Positions 7,767 through 17,022 of a stretch of 64,000 bases of DNA are shown here, piece after piece. Under the pieces are notes generated by a model. That model saw only the letters and a program-made list of their open reading frames with translations, ran no database searches and was not told where the DNA came from. The stretch is from assembly GCF_030814995.1 (NCBI RefSeq), contig NZ_JAUSVX010000012.1:186001-250000 (forward strand), in the 5' to 3' direction. Made by a program: the position numbers and the translations under genes. This DNA comes from Labrys wisconsinensis (GTDB lineage: Bacteria; Pseudomonadota; Alphaproteobacteria; Rhizobiales; Labraceae). Within the stretch, counting starts at the first letter, position 1; the number at the start of each line of letters is the position of its first letter.

Positions 7767-8588
7767 TCAGCCGAAGCGGCCGGTGATGTAATCCTGGGTG
7801 CGGCGATCGTTCGGGGTCGAGAACATCTGCATGGTCTGGCCGACCTCGATCAGATTGCCAAGGTAGAAGAAGGCCGTGACATCGGCGCAACGCGCCGCCT
7901 GCTGCATGTTGTGCGTGACGATGACGATGGTGAACTCGCGCTTCAATTCGTCGATCAGCTCTTCGATCTTGGCGGTCGAGATCGGGTCCAGCGCCGAGGT
8001 CGGCTCGTCGAGCAGCACGACCTCAGGCTTCACCGCGATGGACCGCGCGATGCACAGGCGCTGCTGCTGGCCGCCGGAGAGGCCGAGGGCGGAGGAGCCG
8101 AGCCGGTCCTTCACTTCCTCCCACAGCGCCGCCTTCGACAGGCACCATTCGACCCGGTCGTCCATGTCGGCCTTGCTCAGGCGCTCGTGCAGACGCACGC
8201 CGAAGGCGATGTTGTCGTAGATCGACATCGGAAAGGGCGTCGGCTTCTGGAACACCATGCCGACGCGCGAGCGCAGGATCGCCGGATCGAGCGTCTTGGC
8301 GATGATGTCGTCGCCGTCGAGCAGGATCTTGCCCTCGGCCCGCTGGCCGGGATAGAGGTCGTACATGCGGTTGAGGATGCGCAGCAGGGTCGACTTGCCG
8401 CAGCCCGACGGCCCGATCATCGCCGTGACCTGCCGCTCGCCCATCTCCAGGTTGATGTCCTTGAGGGCGTGCTTCTCGCCGTAATAGAAGTTCAGCTTCT
8501 CGCACTTGATCTTGGCGCGCACCGGCACGTCGGATTGCGGACGGTCGGCTGCGGCCACGGTGATGGACGGGTTGGGAAGCGAGGACAT
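7767..8588 (-). CDS. pstB: Phosphate ABC transporter ATP-binding protein PstB
   Basis: A 273-residue ABC ATPase that powers phosphate import through PstCA. Visible motifs are Walker [10 protein letters not shown], the signature [14 protein letters not shown], Walker [14 protein letters not shown] and the switch histidine in VTHNMQQA. A disordered ~25-residue N-terminus precedes the domain. The ATG at 8586-8588 is used; an in-frame GTG at 8600 would add four residues and overlap the pstA stop. Family length is about 255-275. Confidence 0.97.
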   Translation of the reverse strand: MSSLPNPSITVAAADRPQSDVPVRAKIKCEKLNFYYGEKHALKDINLEMGERQVTAMIGPSGCGKSTLLRILNRMYDLYPGQRAEGKILLDGDDIIAKTLDPAILRSRVGMVFQKPTPFPMSIYDNIAFGVRLHERLSKADMDDRVEWCLSKAALWEEVKDRLGSSALGLSGGQQQRLCIARSIAVKPEVVLLDEPTSALDPISTAKIEELIDELKREFTIVIVTHNMQQAARCADVTAFFYLGNLIEVGQTMQMFSTPNDRRTQDYITGRFG

Positions 8589-8596
8589 GGGATCAC

Positions 8597-9430
8597 TCAC
8601 CGCTTGGGTGCCAGGAGGAGACGGGTGACGATATTGAGGGCGAGCACGCCGACCGTGATCAGCAGCGCCCCGGCCCAGGCCAGCGCCACCCAGTCGTCGA
8701 ACGGGCTGCCGGCATATTGGTAGATGGCGACCGGCAGGCTCGCCATCGGCCGCGACAGGTCGGTCGACCAGTCGTTGTTGCCGAGCGAGGTGAACAGCAG
8801 CGGCGCCGTCTCGCCGGCGGCGCGGGCCAGCGCCAGCAGGATGCCGGTGACGATGCCGGTCTGGGCGGCGCGCCAGGTCACCAGCATGATCACCTTCCAC
8901 TGCGGCGCGCCGAGGGCGAAGGCCGCCTCGCGCAGCGTGGTCGGCACCAGCGCCAGCATGTCCTCGGTGGTGCGCACCACCACCGGCATCAGGATGATGG
9001 CGAGCGCCAGCGTGCCGGCCCAGCCGGAGAAGCCGCCGGTCGGCACCACCACCATCTGGTAGACGAACAGGCCGATCAGGATCGAGGGCGCCGACAGGAG
9101 GATGTCGTTGACGAAGCGGATGAGGTCGGCGAGCCGGCTGCCGCGGCCGGCCTCGGCCAGGAAGGTGCCGGCCATGACCCCGATCGGCGTGCCGATCACC
9201 AGCGCCACGACGATCTGGATCAGGCTGCCGACGATGGCGTTGAGCAGGCCGCCGCCGCCGCCGGGCGGCGACATCACGTTGGTGAAGACGCCGAGCCCGA
9301 GCGCCGGGCCGCCGCGCTCGATCAGCGTGAACAGGATCCAGGCCAGCATGAACAGCGAGATCAGCGCGAAGCCGGTGCTGATCGCCTTCATGGCGTAGTC
9401 GACGGCGCGACGTCGTGCGAGACGGTCCAT
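8597..9430 (-). CDS. pstA: Phosphate ABC transporter permease PstA
   Basis: A 277-residue inner-membrane permease with six predicted membrane helices. The ABC permease loop shows as [24 protein letters not shown]. It forms the translocation channel with PstC. The frame extends to a GTG at 9442 that overlaps the pstC stop, but the ATG at 9428-9430 has GAGG six bases upstream and is preferred. It is 8 bp before pstB. Confidence 0.95.
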   Translation of the reverse strand: MDRLARRRAVDYAMKAISTGFALISLFMLAWILFTLIERGGPALGLGVFTNVMSPPGGGGGLLNAIVGSLIQIVVALVIGTPIGVMAGTFLAEAGRGSRLADLIRFVNDILLSAPSILIGLFVYQMVVVPTGGFSGWAGTLALAIILMPVVVRTTEDMLALVPTTLREAAFALGAPQWKVIMLVTWRAAQTGIVTGILLALARAAGETAPLLFTSLGNNDWSTDLSRPMASLPVAIYQYAGSPFDDWVALAWAGALLITVGVLALNIVTRLLLAPKR

Positions 9431-9438
9431 GGTCGACC

Positions 9439-10440
9439 TCACTTCAACCGGGTGCGGACGAGGGCCCGCGAGATGGCGAGCACGATGAAGGAGATGACGA
9501 ACAGCACGAAGCCGAGCTCCAGGAGCGCGTGCAGCTTCATCGAGCCGGCGCCGGCCTCGGGGAACTCGTTGGCGACGGTGGAGGCGATGGTCGAGCCCGG
9601 CGCGAACAGCGATGCGGAGATGCGGTTGGCATTGCCGATGACGAAGGTCACCGCCATGGTCTCGCCGAGCGCGCGGCCGAGGCCGAGCATGACGGCGCCG
9701 ACCAGGGCGGTCCGCCCGTAGGGCACCGAGACGGCACGGAACACCTCAAACGTGGTGGCCCCGACGCCGTAGGCCGATTCCTTCAGCATCGGCGGCACGG
9801 ATTCGATGATCTCGACGAACATCGCGGTGATGAAGGGGATGATCATCAGGGCCAGGATGACGCCGGCCGTGAACATGCCCGAGCCCTGGGCCGGGCCCTT
9901 GAACAGGAGATCGAGCACGGGAACCACGCTGAACAGATCGATCAGCGGCGGCTGGACATAGGCGGCGATCAGCGGCACGACGACGAAGAAGCCCCACATG
10001 CCGAAGATGATCGAGGGCACGGCGGCGAGGAGCTGGATGGCGACGCCGATGGGGCGACGCAGCCTGATCGGCGCGATCTCGGTGAGGAAGAAGGCGATGC
10101 CGAAGGACATCGGCAGGGCGACGAGGATGGCGATGAAGCCGGTGAACAGCGTGCCGTAGATCATCACCCCGGCGCTGAACTTCTCGGTCACCGGATTCCA
10201 AACGGTGTTCCAGTAGAAGGACGGGCCGAACTCGAGCAGCGCCGGCAGGCCGCCCTGGAACAGCAGCGCGATGATCAGGCCGAGCAGCAGCAGGACGAAC
10301 AGGCCGCAGGCATAGAGCGCGGCGCGGAACACCGGGTCGAGGTTGGCGCCGGGCACGGAATGGCGCCCGGAGGGCGGAACCTGGCGGCGGGCCTCGGTCT
10401 TGGCACCCTTGTCCGCCAGGGCATCGGCGACGGCTGTCAT
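9439..10440 (-). CDS. pstC: Phosphate ABC transporter permease PstC
   Basis: A 333-residue inner-membrane permease, partner of PstA. About 35 polar N-terminal residues are followed by the first membrane helix ([20 protein letters not shown]). The BPD_transp domain carries the EAA-like loop [22 protein letters not shown] and the motif [15 protein letters not shown], conserved in PstC. It starts 59 bp after pstS. Codon use and order match the rest of the operon. Confidence 0.97.
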   Translation of the reverse strand: MTAVADALADKGAKTEARRQVPPSGRHSVPGANLDPVFRAALYACGLFVLLLLGLIIALLFQGGLPALLEFGPSFYWNTVWNPVTEKFSAGVMIYGTLFTGFIAILVALPMSFGIAFFLTEIAPIRLRRPIGVAIQLLAAVPSIIFGMWGFFVVVPLIAAYVQPPLIDLFSVVPVLDLLFKGPAQGSGMFTAGVILALMIIPFITAMFVEIIESVPPMLKESAYGVGATTFEVFRAVSVPYGRTALVGAVMLGLGRALGETMAVTFVIGNANRISASLFAPGSTIASTVANEFPEAGAGSMKLHALLELGFVLFVISFIVLAISRALVRTRLK

Positions 10441-10499
10441 GATCCGCTCATCCTGTGGGAGGGCGGCGCCCGGCGCATCCGCGCCGGGCGCCTGGGGTC

Positions 10500-11537
10500 T
10501 CAGTTGTAGACGGCCTTGCCGTCCGCATCCTTCACCTCGGTCTTCCAGGCCTCACGGATGCGGCCGACGACCTCCTTGGGCAGGGTGATGTAATGCAGGT
10601 CCTCGGCGATCTTGCCACCGTCCTTGTAAGCCCAGTCGAAGAACTTGATGACCTCGGCAGCCTGGGCCGGGGTCTTCGGATCCTTCGGCAGCAGGATGAA
10701 GGTGGCGGAGACGATCGGCCACGACTTGTCGCCTTCGACGTTGATCATCGAGGCGGCGAAGTCCTTGGCGCCGGCCCAGTCGGCCTTGGCGGCGGCGGCC
10801 TTGAAGGCCTCGACGTTCGGCTTGACGAACTTGCCGGCCTTGTTCTCCAGCTCGACCGTGGTCATGCTGTTCTTGGCGGCATAGACGAACTCGACATAGC
10901 CGATGGCGCCCTTGGTGTTCTTGACCGTGCCGGCGACGCCGTCATTGCCCTTGGCGCCCGCGCCCACCGGCCACTGCACCGAGGTGGCGGCGCCGACAGC
11001 GTCCTTCCAGCCGGCGTTGACCGAGCTGAGATAGGTGGTGAACACATAGGTCGTGCCCGAGCCGTCCGAGCGGTAGACGACGGCGATGTCGGTGTCGGGC
11101 AGCTTCTCGCCCTTGTTGAGAGCGGCGATCTTCTCGTCGTTCCACTTGGTGATCTTGCCGGCATAGATGTCGCCGAGCACTTCGCCGCTGAGCTTGAGCT
11201 GGTTGGCGGCGATGCCGTCGAGGTTGACGATCGGAACGACGGCGCCGATCACGGTCGGGAACTGCAGCAGCTTGCCGGCGACCAGCTTGTCGGCGGCCAG
11301 CGGCGCGTCGGAAGCGCCGAAGTCGACGGTGCGGTTGGCGATCTGGGTCTGGCCGCCGCCCGAGCCGATGGCCTGGTAGTTCAGGCCGTTGCCGGTCTTG
11401 GCCTTGTATTCGGCAGCCCAGGCCGTGTAGGCGGGCGCCGGGAAGGTGGCACCCGCGCCGGTGATGTCGGCCGCGAAGGACGACAGGGTTCCGGCGAGCG
11501 AAAGAGCCGCCGCCGCTGCGATGATCGAAAGCTTCAC
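10500..11537 (-). CDS. pstS: Phosphate ABC transporter substrate-binding protein PstS
   Basis: A 345-residue periplasmic phosphate-binding protein. A signal peptide of about 22 residues ends SSFAA and is followed by ITGAGATFPAPAYTAWA, a family hallmark. Phosphate-contacting segments include GSGGGQTQI, DFGASDAPL and RSDGSGTTYVF. It is the first transporter gene. The 240-bp region upstream, between it and the phoR stop, contains Pho-box-like repeats, so transcription probably restarts here under PhoB control. Confidence 0.97.
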   Translation of the reverse strand: MKLSIIAAAAALSLAGTLSSFAADITGAGATFPAPAYTAWAAEYKAKTGNGLNYQAIGSGGGQTQIANRTVDFGASDAPLAADKLVAGKLLQFPTVIGAVVPIVNLDGIAANQLKLSGEVLGDIYAGKITKWNDEKIAALNKGEKLPDTDIAVVYRSDGSGTTYVFTTYLSSVNAGWKDAVGAATSVQWPVGAGAKGNDGVAGTVKNTKGAIGYVEFVYAAKNSMTTVELENKAGKFVKPNVEAFKAAAAKADWAGAKDFAASMINVEGDKSWPIVSATFILLPKDPKTPAQAAEVIKFFDWAYKDGGKIAEDLHYITLPKEVVGRIREAWKTEVKDADGKAVYN

Positions 11538-11629
11538 GGGATATCTCCGTTGTCAGTGATGCCGGCGGCGGTGTCGGACACTCCCCCCCGGCCCGCGTGC
11601 TACACCTATTGACGCCGCGCTACCCTTCT

Positions 11630-11684
11630 ATGACGGTGCGGCGAAGCTTTTGTGACAAAACTTTCTCTGTAATATCAATGTCAT
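11630..11684. promoter_or_regulatory. Candidate Pho boxes upstream of pstS
   Basis: Two elements resemble PhoB sites (CTGTCAT-N4-CTGTCAT). On the plus strand CTGTAAT-ATCA-ATGTCAT lies at 11667-11684 with exact 7-4-7 spacing. On the minus strand, in the orientation of pstS, TTGTCAC (11658-11652) and CCGTCAT (11636-11630) are 22 bp apart in register, with a degenerate unit between. The surrounding stretch is AT-rich compared with the genome. It lies 93-147 bp before the pstS start. Which element PhoB binds cannot be settled here. Confidence 0.6.
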
Positions 11685-11777
11685 AAAACAGGACCGTCAA
11701 TTCTCGGGTCCCAAGGGCGCAGCGCGCGGCGCGGCGGCTGTCACATCGCGTTTACCCCGGTCGATGCCGGGCGGACC

Positions 11778-13097
11778 TCAGCCGACCGCGTCCAGGCGCA
11801 CGGTGAAGGCCGCGCCCTTGCCGATCTCGCTCTCGATCACCAGCCGGCCGCGATGGCGGGCGAGGATGTGCTTGACGATGGCGAGCCCGAGGCCGGTGCC
11901 GCCCTTCTCGCGGGACTGGGCGACATCGACGCGATAGAATCGCTCGGTCAGGCGCGGCAGATGCTCGCTGGCGATGCCGGGGCCATAGTCGCGCACCGTC
12001 ACGACAGCCTCGGCGAGACGCCCGGCGCCGCGCGGCGCCTCGGCCAGGGTGATGTCGACCTTGCCGCCGGAGGAGCCGTATTTGATGGCGTTCTCGACCA
12101 GGTTCTCGAAGACGCGGATCAGCTCGTCGCGATCGCCGAGCACCGTCAGCCGCTCGGCCGCGCGCTCCAGCACCAGCTCGACGCCGCGCTCCCGGGCGAG
12201 CGGCGCCAGCGTGTCCGCGACATGGGCGACGATGGGATAGAGCTCGACCGACTGGCCGGGGCGGACATGGGCGTTGAGCTCGATGCGCGACAGCGACAGG
12301 AGGTCGTCGATCAGGCGCGACATGCGGTTGGCCTGGGCGCGCATGATGCCGAGGAATTTCTCGCGCGCGGCGGGATCGTTCCTGGCGGGGCCCTGCAGCG
12401 TCTCGACAAAGCCGAGGAGCGAGGCCAGCGGCGTGCGCAGCTCGTGGCTGGCATTGGCGACGAAGTCGGCGCGCATCTGCTCGACCCGGTGCTGCTGCGT
12501 CACGTCGCGCAAGACGATCAGCACGAAGGCGGTGCGTCCGGCCGTGCTGGGCACGGCCGAGATCTGCGCCTCGACCGCCCGCTCCACCGGCACGCGCTCG
12601 GCATAATCGACGCGGCGGGCACCGCCCTTCTCCGTCACCACCCGCACGGCATCGATGACCTCGGGCACGCGCAGGGCGAAGGCGATCGGCTCGGCGAGGC
12701 GCAGGTTGGGCACGAGCTCGCGCGCCGAGGCGTTGAAATATTGCACGGCCATGGCGGCATCGAGAATGACGACCGGGTTCTGCATGGCCGCCAGGAAGGT
12801 CTCGAGCGAAGGGATGGCCGTATCGTCCGCGTCGCCGCTGGCCGGCTGGGCGCTCTCGCCGCCGCGCGGCGGCAGGAGGATGGCTGTCACCGCCAGCAGC
12901 AGCCAGGCGGCCAGGCCGTGCCAGAGACGGACGCCGTCGACCGCGACGACGAGCGCGAGCACCGTCGCGGCCACCACCAGGATCCAGCGCGCGGCCCAGA
13001 GCCGGCCCGGCAAAGTTCGAATACCGCCCACGGGGGCAGCGGTGCCCGGTTGCGGCCGCTCCGTCAAGCGTTGCAGCGCATCGAGCTGCATGGTCAT
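11778..13097 (-). CDS. phoR: Phosphate regulon sensor histidine kinase PhoR
   Basis: A 439-residue membrane-anchored sensor kinase that phosphorylates PhoB. Two hydrophobic segments lie near residues 30-75 (WILVVAATVLALVVAVDGV and LAAWLLLAVTAILL), then a PAS domain (about 90-195). The HisKA segment FVANASHELRTPLASLLGF carries the phospho-histidine. The HATPase region has the N box FENLVENAIKYG, G1 VRDYGPGI and G2 GTGLGLAIVK. The frame runs 39 codons further up, but MTMQLDALQRL at 13097 is the better start. It is first in the operon, 240 bp before pstS. Confidence 0.95.
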   Translation of the reverse strand: MTMQLDALQRLTERPQPGTAAPVGGIRTLPGRLWAARWILVVAATVLALVVAVDGVRLWHGLAAWLLLAVTAILLPPRGGESAQPASGDADDTAIPSLETFLAAMQNPVVILDAAMAVQYFNASARELVPNLRLAEPIAFALRVPEVIDAVRVVTEKGGARRVDYAERVPVERAVEAQISAVPSTAGRTAFVLIVLRDVTQQHRVEQMRADFVANASHELRTPLASLLGFVETLQGPARNDPAAREKFLGIMRAQANRMSRLIDDLLSLSRIELNAHVRPGQSVELYPIVAHVADTLAPLARERGVELVLERAAERLTVLGDRDELIRVFENLVENAIKYGSSGGKVDITLAEAPRGAGRLAEAVVTVRDYGPGIASEHLPRLTERFYRVDVAQSREKGGTGLGLAIVKHILARHRGRLVIESEIGKGAAFTVRLDAVG

Positions 13098-13239
13098 GGC
13101 AGACGATCCGTTCGATCCGATGTGACGAAGAGACGACTCGCCCTGCTGTCGCGCACGCTCTCCCTTGCCGGCAACACAACCCCAAACGATGACAGCTTGA
13201 CGACGGCGACGCATCGCGCCGGCGCAGGGGGCCGGTGCC

Positions 13240-15894
13240 TCAGCCCCGGCCCGGCACCACCAGATGCGGATCCATCGGGCCGTCCTCGATCAGGGCGGTG
13301 ACGTCGAGCAGGATATGGGGCAGGGCGAAGCCGGCGGTGCAGGCGAGGTAGCACGGCTCGAAGACGGGCGAGAATCGCGCCGCGAAGGCGCGCAGCGCGT
13401 CGAAATCACGCAGATGGTCGCCGAAGCCGAACAGCTTGGGGGTCACCCGCCGCCAGGTCGGGCCGAGATTGTCGGCGGCGAGGTCGGGCGAGGGCGTCAG
13501 GCCGAGGTCGAAGCGGCGCACGCCGCGCGCCGCGGCGAGGCGCAGCAGCCTGAGCAGCATGAAGTCGAGGGCGCGCAGGCCGAGCGCGGGCCGGTAGCGC
13601 AGGATGTCGACGCTCCATTCCAGGTCCTGGCCGCCGCGCAGCACCACGGCGAAGCCGGCGATCTCCCCGGCGCGGCGCAGCACGGCGCAGTCGTTCGCCT
13701 CCAGCCAGGCGGCCGAGAAGCGTCCACGGGTGAAATAGGCCTCGCGGCGGTCGCCGTCCGCGAGCCAGGCGTCCGACACCGCCTCGAGCTCCGGCATGAG
13801 CGGGCCGACATGGCGGGCGGGAACCAGGTCGAGGCTCAGCGCCTGCTCGTCGCCCCAGGCGGACACGGCCCCGGCGCCTTCGAACGGCTCGGCGCCGAGG
13901 CCGGCGAGGTCGAGCCGGGCGTCATCGCCGATATGAGTGAGGGTCAGGCCGGCGTCGAGATAGAGGGCGCGCATCTCGCGCGAGGCGGAGACGATCACCG
14001 GCCAGAGGCGGGCGCGGTCGGCGCGCTCGCGGAAGGCCCAGAGCACCTCCTGCGCCCGGTCCGACGCGCCGATGGGGTCGCCGAGGGCGATGCTGGACGC
14101 GCCGCGCAGGGCCACCATCATCGCCGCGTCGCGCGCCTCGTTGGCGAGGATGATGCGGTCGGGCAGCAGGGCGAGGCGCGCCTCCGGCCGCGGCGTGCCG
14201 GCGACGATCGCCTCGACCGCCGCGCGCTCGCCGCCGGCCGCCAGCGTCGCCGTGGCGCGCTCGCGCCGACCGAAGGCGAAGGCACCGAGCACCAGGGCCG
14301 CAGCGACGGCCGCCGCCATGCCGCGCAGGAAGCGCGGCATGTCCTCGTCATAGCCGAAGCGGAGCCAGAGCCCGGGCTGGTAGTCCACCGTCCGGAAGGC
14401 GAACAGCCCGACCCAGCCGGCGATCACCAGCACCGCGCCGGCGAGGGCCAGCCAGATCGGCGAGACGTCGCGGTTGAACAGGCGGGCGCCGCGCGGGAAG
14501 GCCGGGCGGCTGATCGACACCACCGCCAGGACGCCCAGGGTGACGAGCGCCAGCCGGAGATCGGCGCCACGCAGGATCTCGAGCGCCACGGCGAGGCCGA
14601 GCAGCAGGCTCGCCCCCTTCCACGCGCCGGCGAGCCGGCGGATCAGCCCGCGCGCCAGGAACAGGAGCGCCACGCCGATGACCGAGGCGGCGAGATGGGC
14701 GAGCTCGACCAGGGCGAGCGGCGCAAGGCCCATCAGCGTCTCGCGGCGACCGGCGCCGATCGGCAGGGCCCCGGTGACGATCAGGGCCGCCCCGGTCAGG
14801 AACACCGCGCCGCCGACCAGGATCGGGGCGAGCGGCTTCATCACCCCAGAGGCCTGCTCGACCAGGCGCTCCACCACATGGCGGCGGCGGGCGACCTCGT
14901 AGGCGCCCAGCGTCGCCAGCGCCAGGGCGAAGGGCACGAAATAGTAGATCACCCGGAACAGCAGGATCGAGCCGAGCAGCTGGTCCTTGGGGATCGGTAG
15001 GGCGATCAGCATGGTCGCCTCGAACACGCCGATGCCGCCCGGGGCATGGCTGACGACGCCGAGCAGCGCCGCCAGCACGTAGATCACCGTGAAGGTCAGG
15101 AAGGGGATCGGCACCGGTGGCAGCAGGAAGTACAGCGCCGCCGATCCGGCGCAGACGTCGAAGACGCCGAGGGCGATCTGCGCAAGGGTGACGCGCCCGC
15201 CCGGCAGCGGCAGCGACCAGCCCTCGATCGTCACCACCCGGCGGCGCGTCGAGACATAGGCGACATAGGCGATGATCGCCGCGATGATGGCGACGCCGAT
15301 CGCCACGTTGACGCCGAGCGGCAGGCGATCGATATGGGCGACGGCGTCGGGCACCAGCATCAGGCCGATGGCCAGCACGGCGCCCATGCCGAGCCAGAAG
15401 GTGAGCGTGCACACCAGCGTCAGCGCCGCGATCTGCGGGGCGGTGAGGCCGGCGCCGCCATAGACGCGATAGCGCACCGTGCCGGCGGTCAGGAGCGGCA
15501 GGCCGAGCGTGTAGCTGATGGCGTAGCTGGTGAAGGAGCCGATGGCGGCCGTGGAATAGGGCACGTTCTCCGCGCCGATCTGGCGGAGCGCCAGCCCGTC
15601 ATAGCCGGTCAGGGCGAGGTAGGACAGCGCGGTGCACAGGATGCTGAGGGCGATGGCGCTCGCCGGCGCCGCGGTGAAGGCGGCGACGACGTCGTCGGGA
15701 TCGACCTCGTGCAGGATGTTGGCGAGCACCACCAGGGCGCCGGCGAAGAGGCCGATGCTGAAGAGTGGGCCGACCACGCCCCAGGGCACGCGGCGCAGGA
15801 CACGCCGCAGCCATCCCTCGGGCCGTGCCACTCTGGAGGATACGACGGGCAGCATCGGCGCCGGCGCTTGGTCCGCCTTGTTCTTCGCCGTCAC
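13240..15894 (-). CDS. mprF: Bifunctional aminoacyl-phosphatidylglycerol synthase/flippase, MprF/LpiA-like
   Basis: An 884-residue inner-membrane protein that transfers an amino acid (usually lysine) from tRNA to phosphatidylglycerol and flips the product outward, giving resistance to cationic peptides and acid. The N-terminal ~540 residues hold about 14 hydrophobic helices with the flippase region (SYTLGLPLLTAGTVRYRVYGG). The C-terminal ~300 residues are the DUF2156 GNAT-like synthase domain, with ALGDPIGASDRAQEVLWAF. The GTG start at 15892-15894 is supported by GGAGG five bases upstream. It is 142 bp upstream of phoR on the same strand. Confidence 0.93.
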   Translation of the reverse strand: MTAKNKADQAPAPMLPVVSSRVARPEGWLRRVLRRVPWGVVGPLFSIGLFAGALVVLANILHEVDPDDVVAAFTAAPASAIALSILCTALSYLALTGYDGLALRQIGAENVPYSTAAIGSFTSYAISYTLGLPLLTAGTVRYRVYGGAGLTAPQIAALTLVCTLTFWLGMGAVLAIGLMLVPDAVAHIDRLPLGVNVAIGVAIIAAIIAYVAYVSTRRRVVTIEGWSLPLPGGRVTLAQIALGVFDVCAGSAALYFLLPPVPIPFLTFTVIYVLAALLGVVSHAPGGIGVFEATMLIALPIPKDQLLGSILLFRVIYYFVPFALALATLGAYEVARRRHVVERLVEQASGVMKPLAPILVGGAVFLTGAALIVTGALPIGAGRRETLMGLAPLALVELAHLAASVIGVALLFLARGLIRRLAGAWKGASLLLGLAVALEILRGADLRLALVTLGVLAVVSISRPAFPRGARLFNRDVSPIWLALAGAVLVIAGWVGLFAFRTVDYQPGLWLRFGYDEDMPRFLRGMAAAVAAALVLGAFAFGRRERATATLAAGGERAAVEAIVAGTPRPEARLALLPDRIILANEARDAAMMVALRGASSIALGDPIGASDRAQEVLWAFRERADRARLWPVIVSASREMRALYLDAGLTLTHIGDDARLDLAGLGAEPFEGAGAVSAWGDEQALSLDLVPARHVGPLMPELEAVSDAWLADGDRREAYFTRGRFSAAWLEANDCAVLRRAGEIAGFAVVLRGGQDLEWSVDILRYRPALGLRALDFMLLRLLRLAAARGVRRFDLGLTPSPDLAADNLGPTWRRVTPKLFGFGDHLRDFDALRAFAARFSPVFEPCYLACTAGFALPHILLDVTALIEDGPMDPHLVVPGRG

Positions 15895-16054
15895 ACCGCC
15901 TCCAAAGCCTGCCGCCGGGCCCTCCCGGCGCTCGGGCCAGCCTTATGCACGCAGCGAGACGGTATTGTGAAGGGGGCAACCCGTGCTTCGACGCAGATGC
16001 CGCAGGCCGGCGGCCGCCGGCGCGGCGTCTCGCGGCATCGGGGCGATGGGCCGG

Positions 16055-16417
16055 TCACGAGCGGCCCGCGCGGTCGAGGATCGCCAGGATGGCGGCGATC
16101 TCGCCGTCGGCGAGGCGGCCGATCTCGCGCGACAGGCGGTTGGCGAGCTCGGTGGCGGCCGGCGAGAGCTGCGCGGTGTCGACCACCACCCGCGGCGCGG
16201 AGAGGCCGGCCAGGCGCTGCAGCTCCTCCGCCTCGTCCCAGATCACGTTGAAATGGGCAATGATCCGCTGCAGCAGCAGCCAGGTCGGCTTGCCGCGCTT
16301 GCCGTGCTCCAGCGCCGAGAGATAGGCGGGCGAGACGCCGATCCCGGCCGCCATCGCCTTGAGCGTCTCGCCCCGGCCGGCGCGCAGGGCGCGCAGCTTG
16401 ACGCCGAGCGGGGTCAC
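16055..16417 (-). CDS. XRE-family helix-turn-helix transcriptional regulator
   Basis: A 120-residue protein with an N-terminal helix-turn-helix (LRALRAGRGETLKAMAAGIGVSPAYLSALEHGKRGKPTWLLLQ) and a C-terminal helical region. Its GTG start overlaps the smr stop by 4 bp (GTGA), so it is translationally coupled to smr and mltA, an arrangement common in Hyphomicrobiales. Targets are unknown. Confidence 0.88.
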   Translation of the reverse strand: MTPLGVKLRALRAGRGETLKAMAAGIGVSPAYLSALEHGKRGKPTWLLLQRIIAHFNVIWDEAEELQRLAGLSAPRVVVDTAQLSPAATELANRLSREIGRLADGEIAAILAILDRAGRS

Positions 16418-17022
16418 GGCGCCGCGCCCCGCCGCACCCGCCGGATCCGGACATAGAGCGCGCCGCCGCCGCCATGGCCCTGGTGCGCCTCCTCGAAGCC
16501 GACGACGAAGGGCCGCATGTCCGGCATGCGCAGCCATTGCGGCACGACCCGACGCAGCACGCCCCGCTCGTCCGCCAGGCCGGATTGGCCGTCCTCCCGG
16601 CCCTTGCCGGTGATGATCAGGACCAGGGTGTCGCCGCGCATCTGGGAATGGGCGAGGAAGCCGCGCAGCGCCGTGTGCGCCTCGGCCTGGCGCATGCCGT
16701 GCAGGTCGATCCGGCCGTCGATGCCGCGGGTGCCGCGCACCAGGCGCCGGCGCTCGTTCTTGTCGATCGGCGCGAGCGGCGGTATCGGCGGCGGCGCAGG
16801 AGGCGCCTTGGGCGCCGGCGGCCGGCGCAGCGGGGCGGGAGCCCGCGCCGGCGCCGGCGCCGGGCTCTCGGGCGCAGCGGCGGCGGCCGCCTCCGGCGCG
16901 GCTTGCGGCTCGCGGCGCTTCGGCGCCTTGCGGCGGCGCGGCTTCAGCGGCAGCACCGTCTCGACGACATGCGCCCAGAGCAGCGCGTCCTCCTCGGTCA
17001 GGCCGCGCCGGCGCCGGGTCAT
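16414..17022 (-). CDS. Smr/MutS2-type endonuclease domain protein
   Basis: A 202-residue protein. The N-terminal segment (EEDALLWAHVVETVLPLKPRRRK) is followed by a proline/alanine-rich linker (about 40-85) and a C-terminal Smr domain with GRIDLHGMRQAEAHTALRGF and LVLIITGKG. The DLHG and TGKG motifs are the hallmark of Smr domains, which nick DNA or act on RNA in ribosome rescue. Its ATG overlaps the mltA stop by 4 bp. The exact role of this family in alphaproteobacteria is not established. Confidence 0.9.
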   Translation of the reverse strand: MTRRRRGLTEEDALLWAHVVETVLPLKPRRRKAPKRREPQAAPEAAAAAAPESPAPAPARAPAPLRRPPAPKAPPAPPPIPPLAPIDKNERRRLVRGTRGIDGRIDLHGMRQAEAHTALRGFLAHSQMRGDTLVLIITGKGREDGQSGLADERGVLRRVVPQWLRMPDMRPFVVGFEEAHQGHGGGGALYVRIRRVRRGAAP

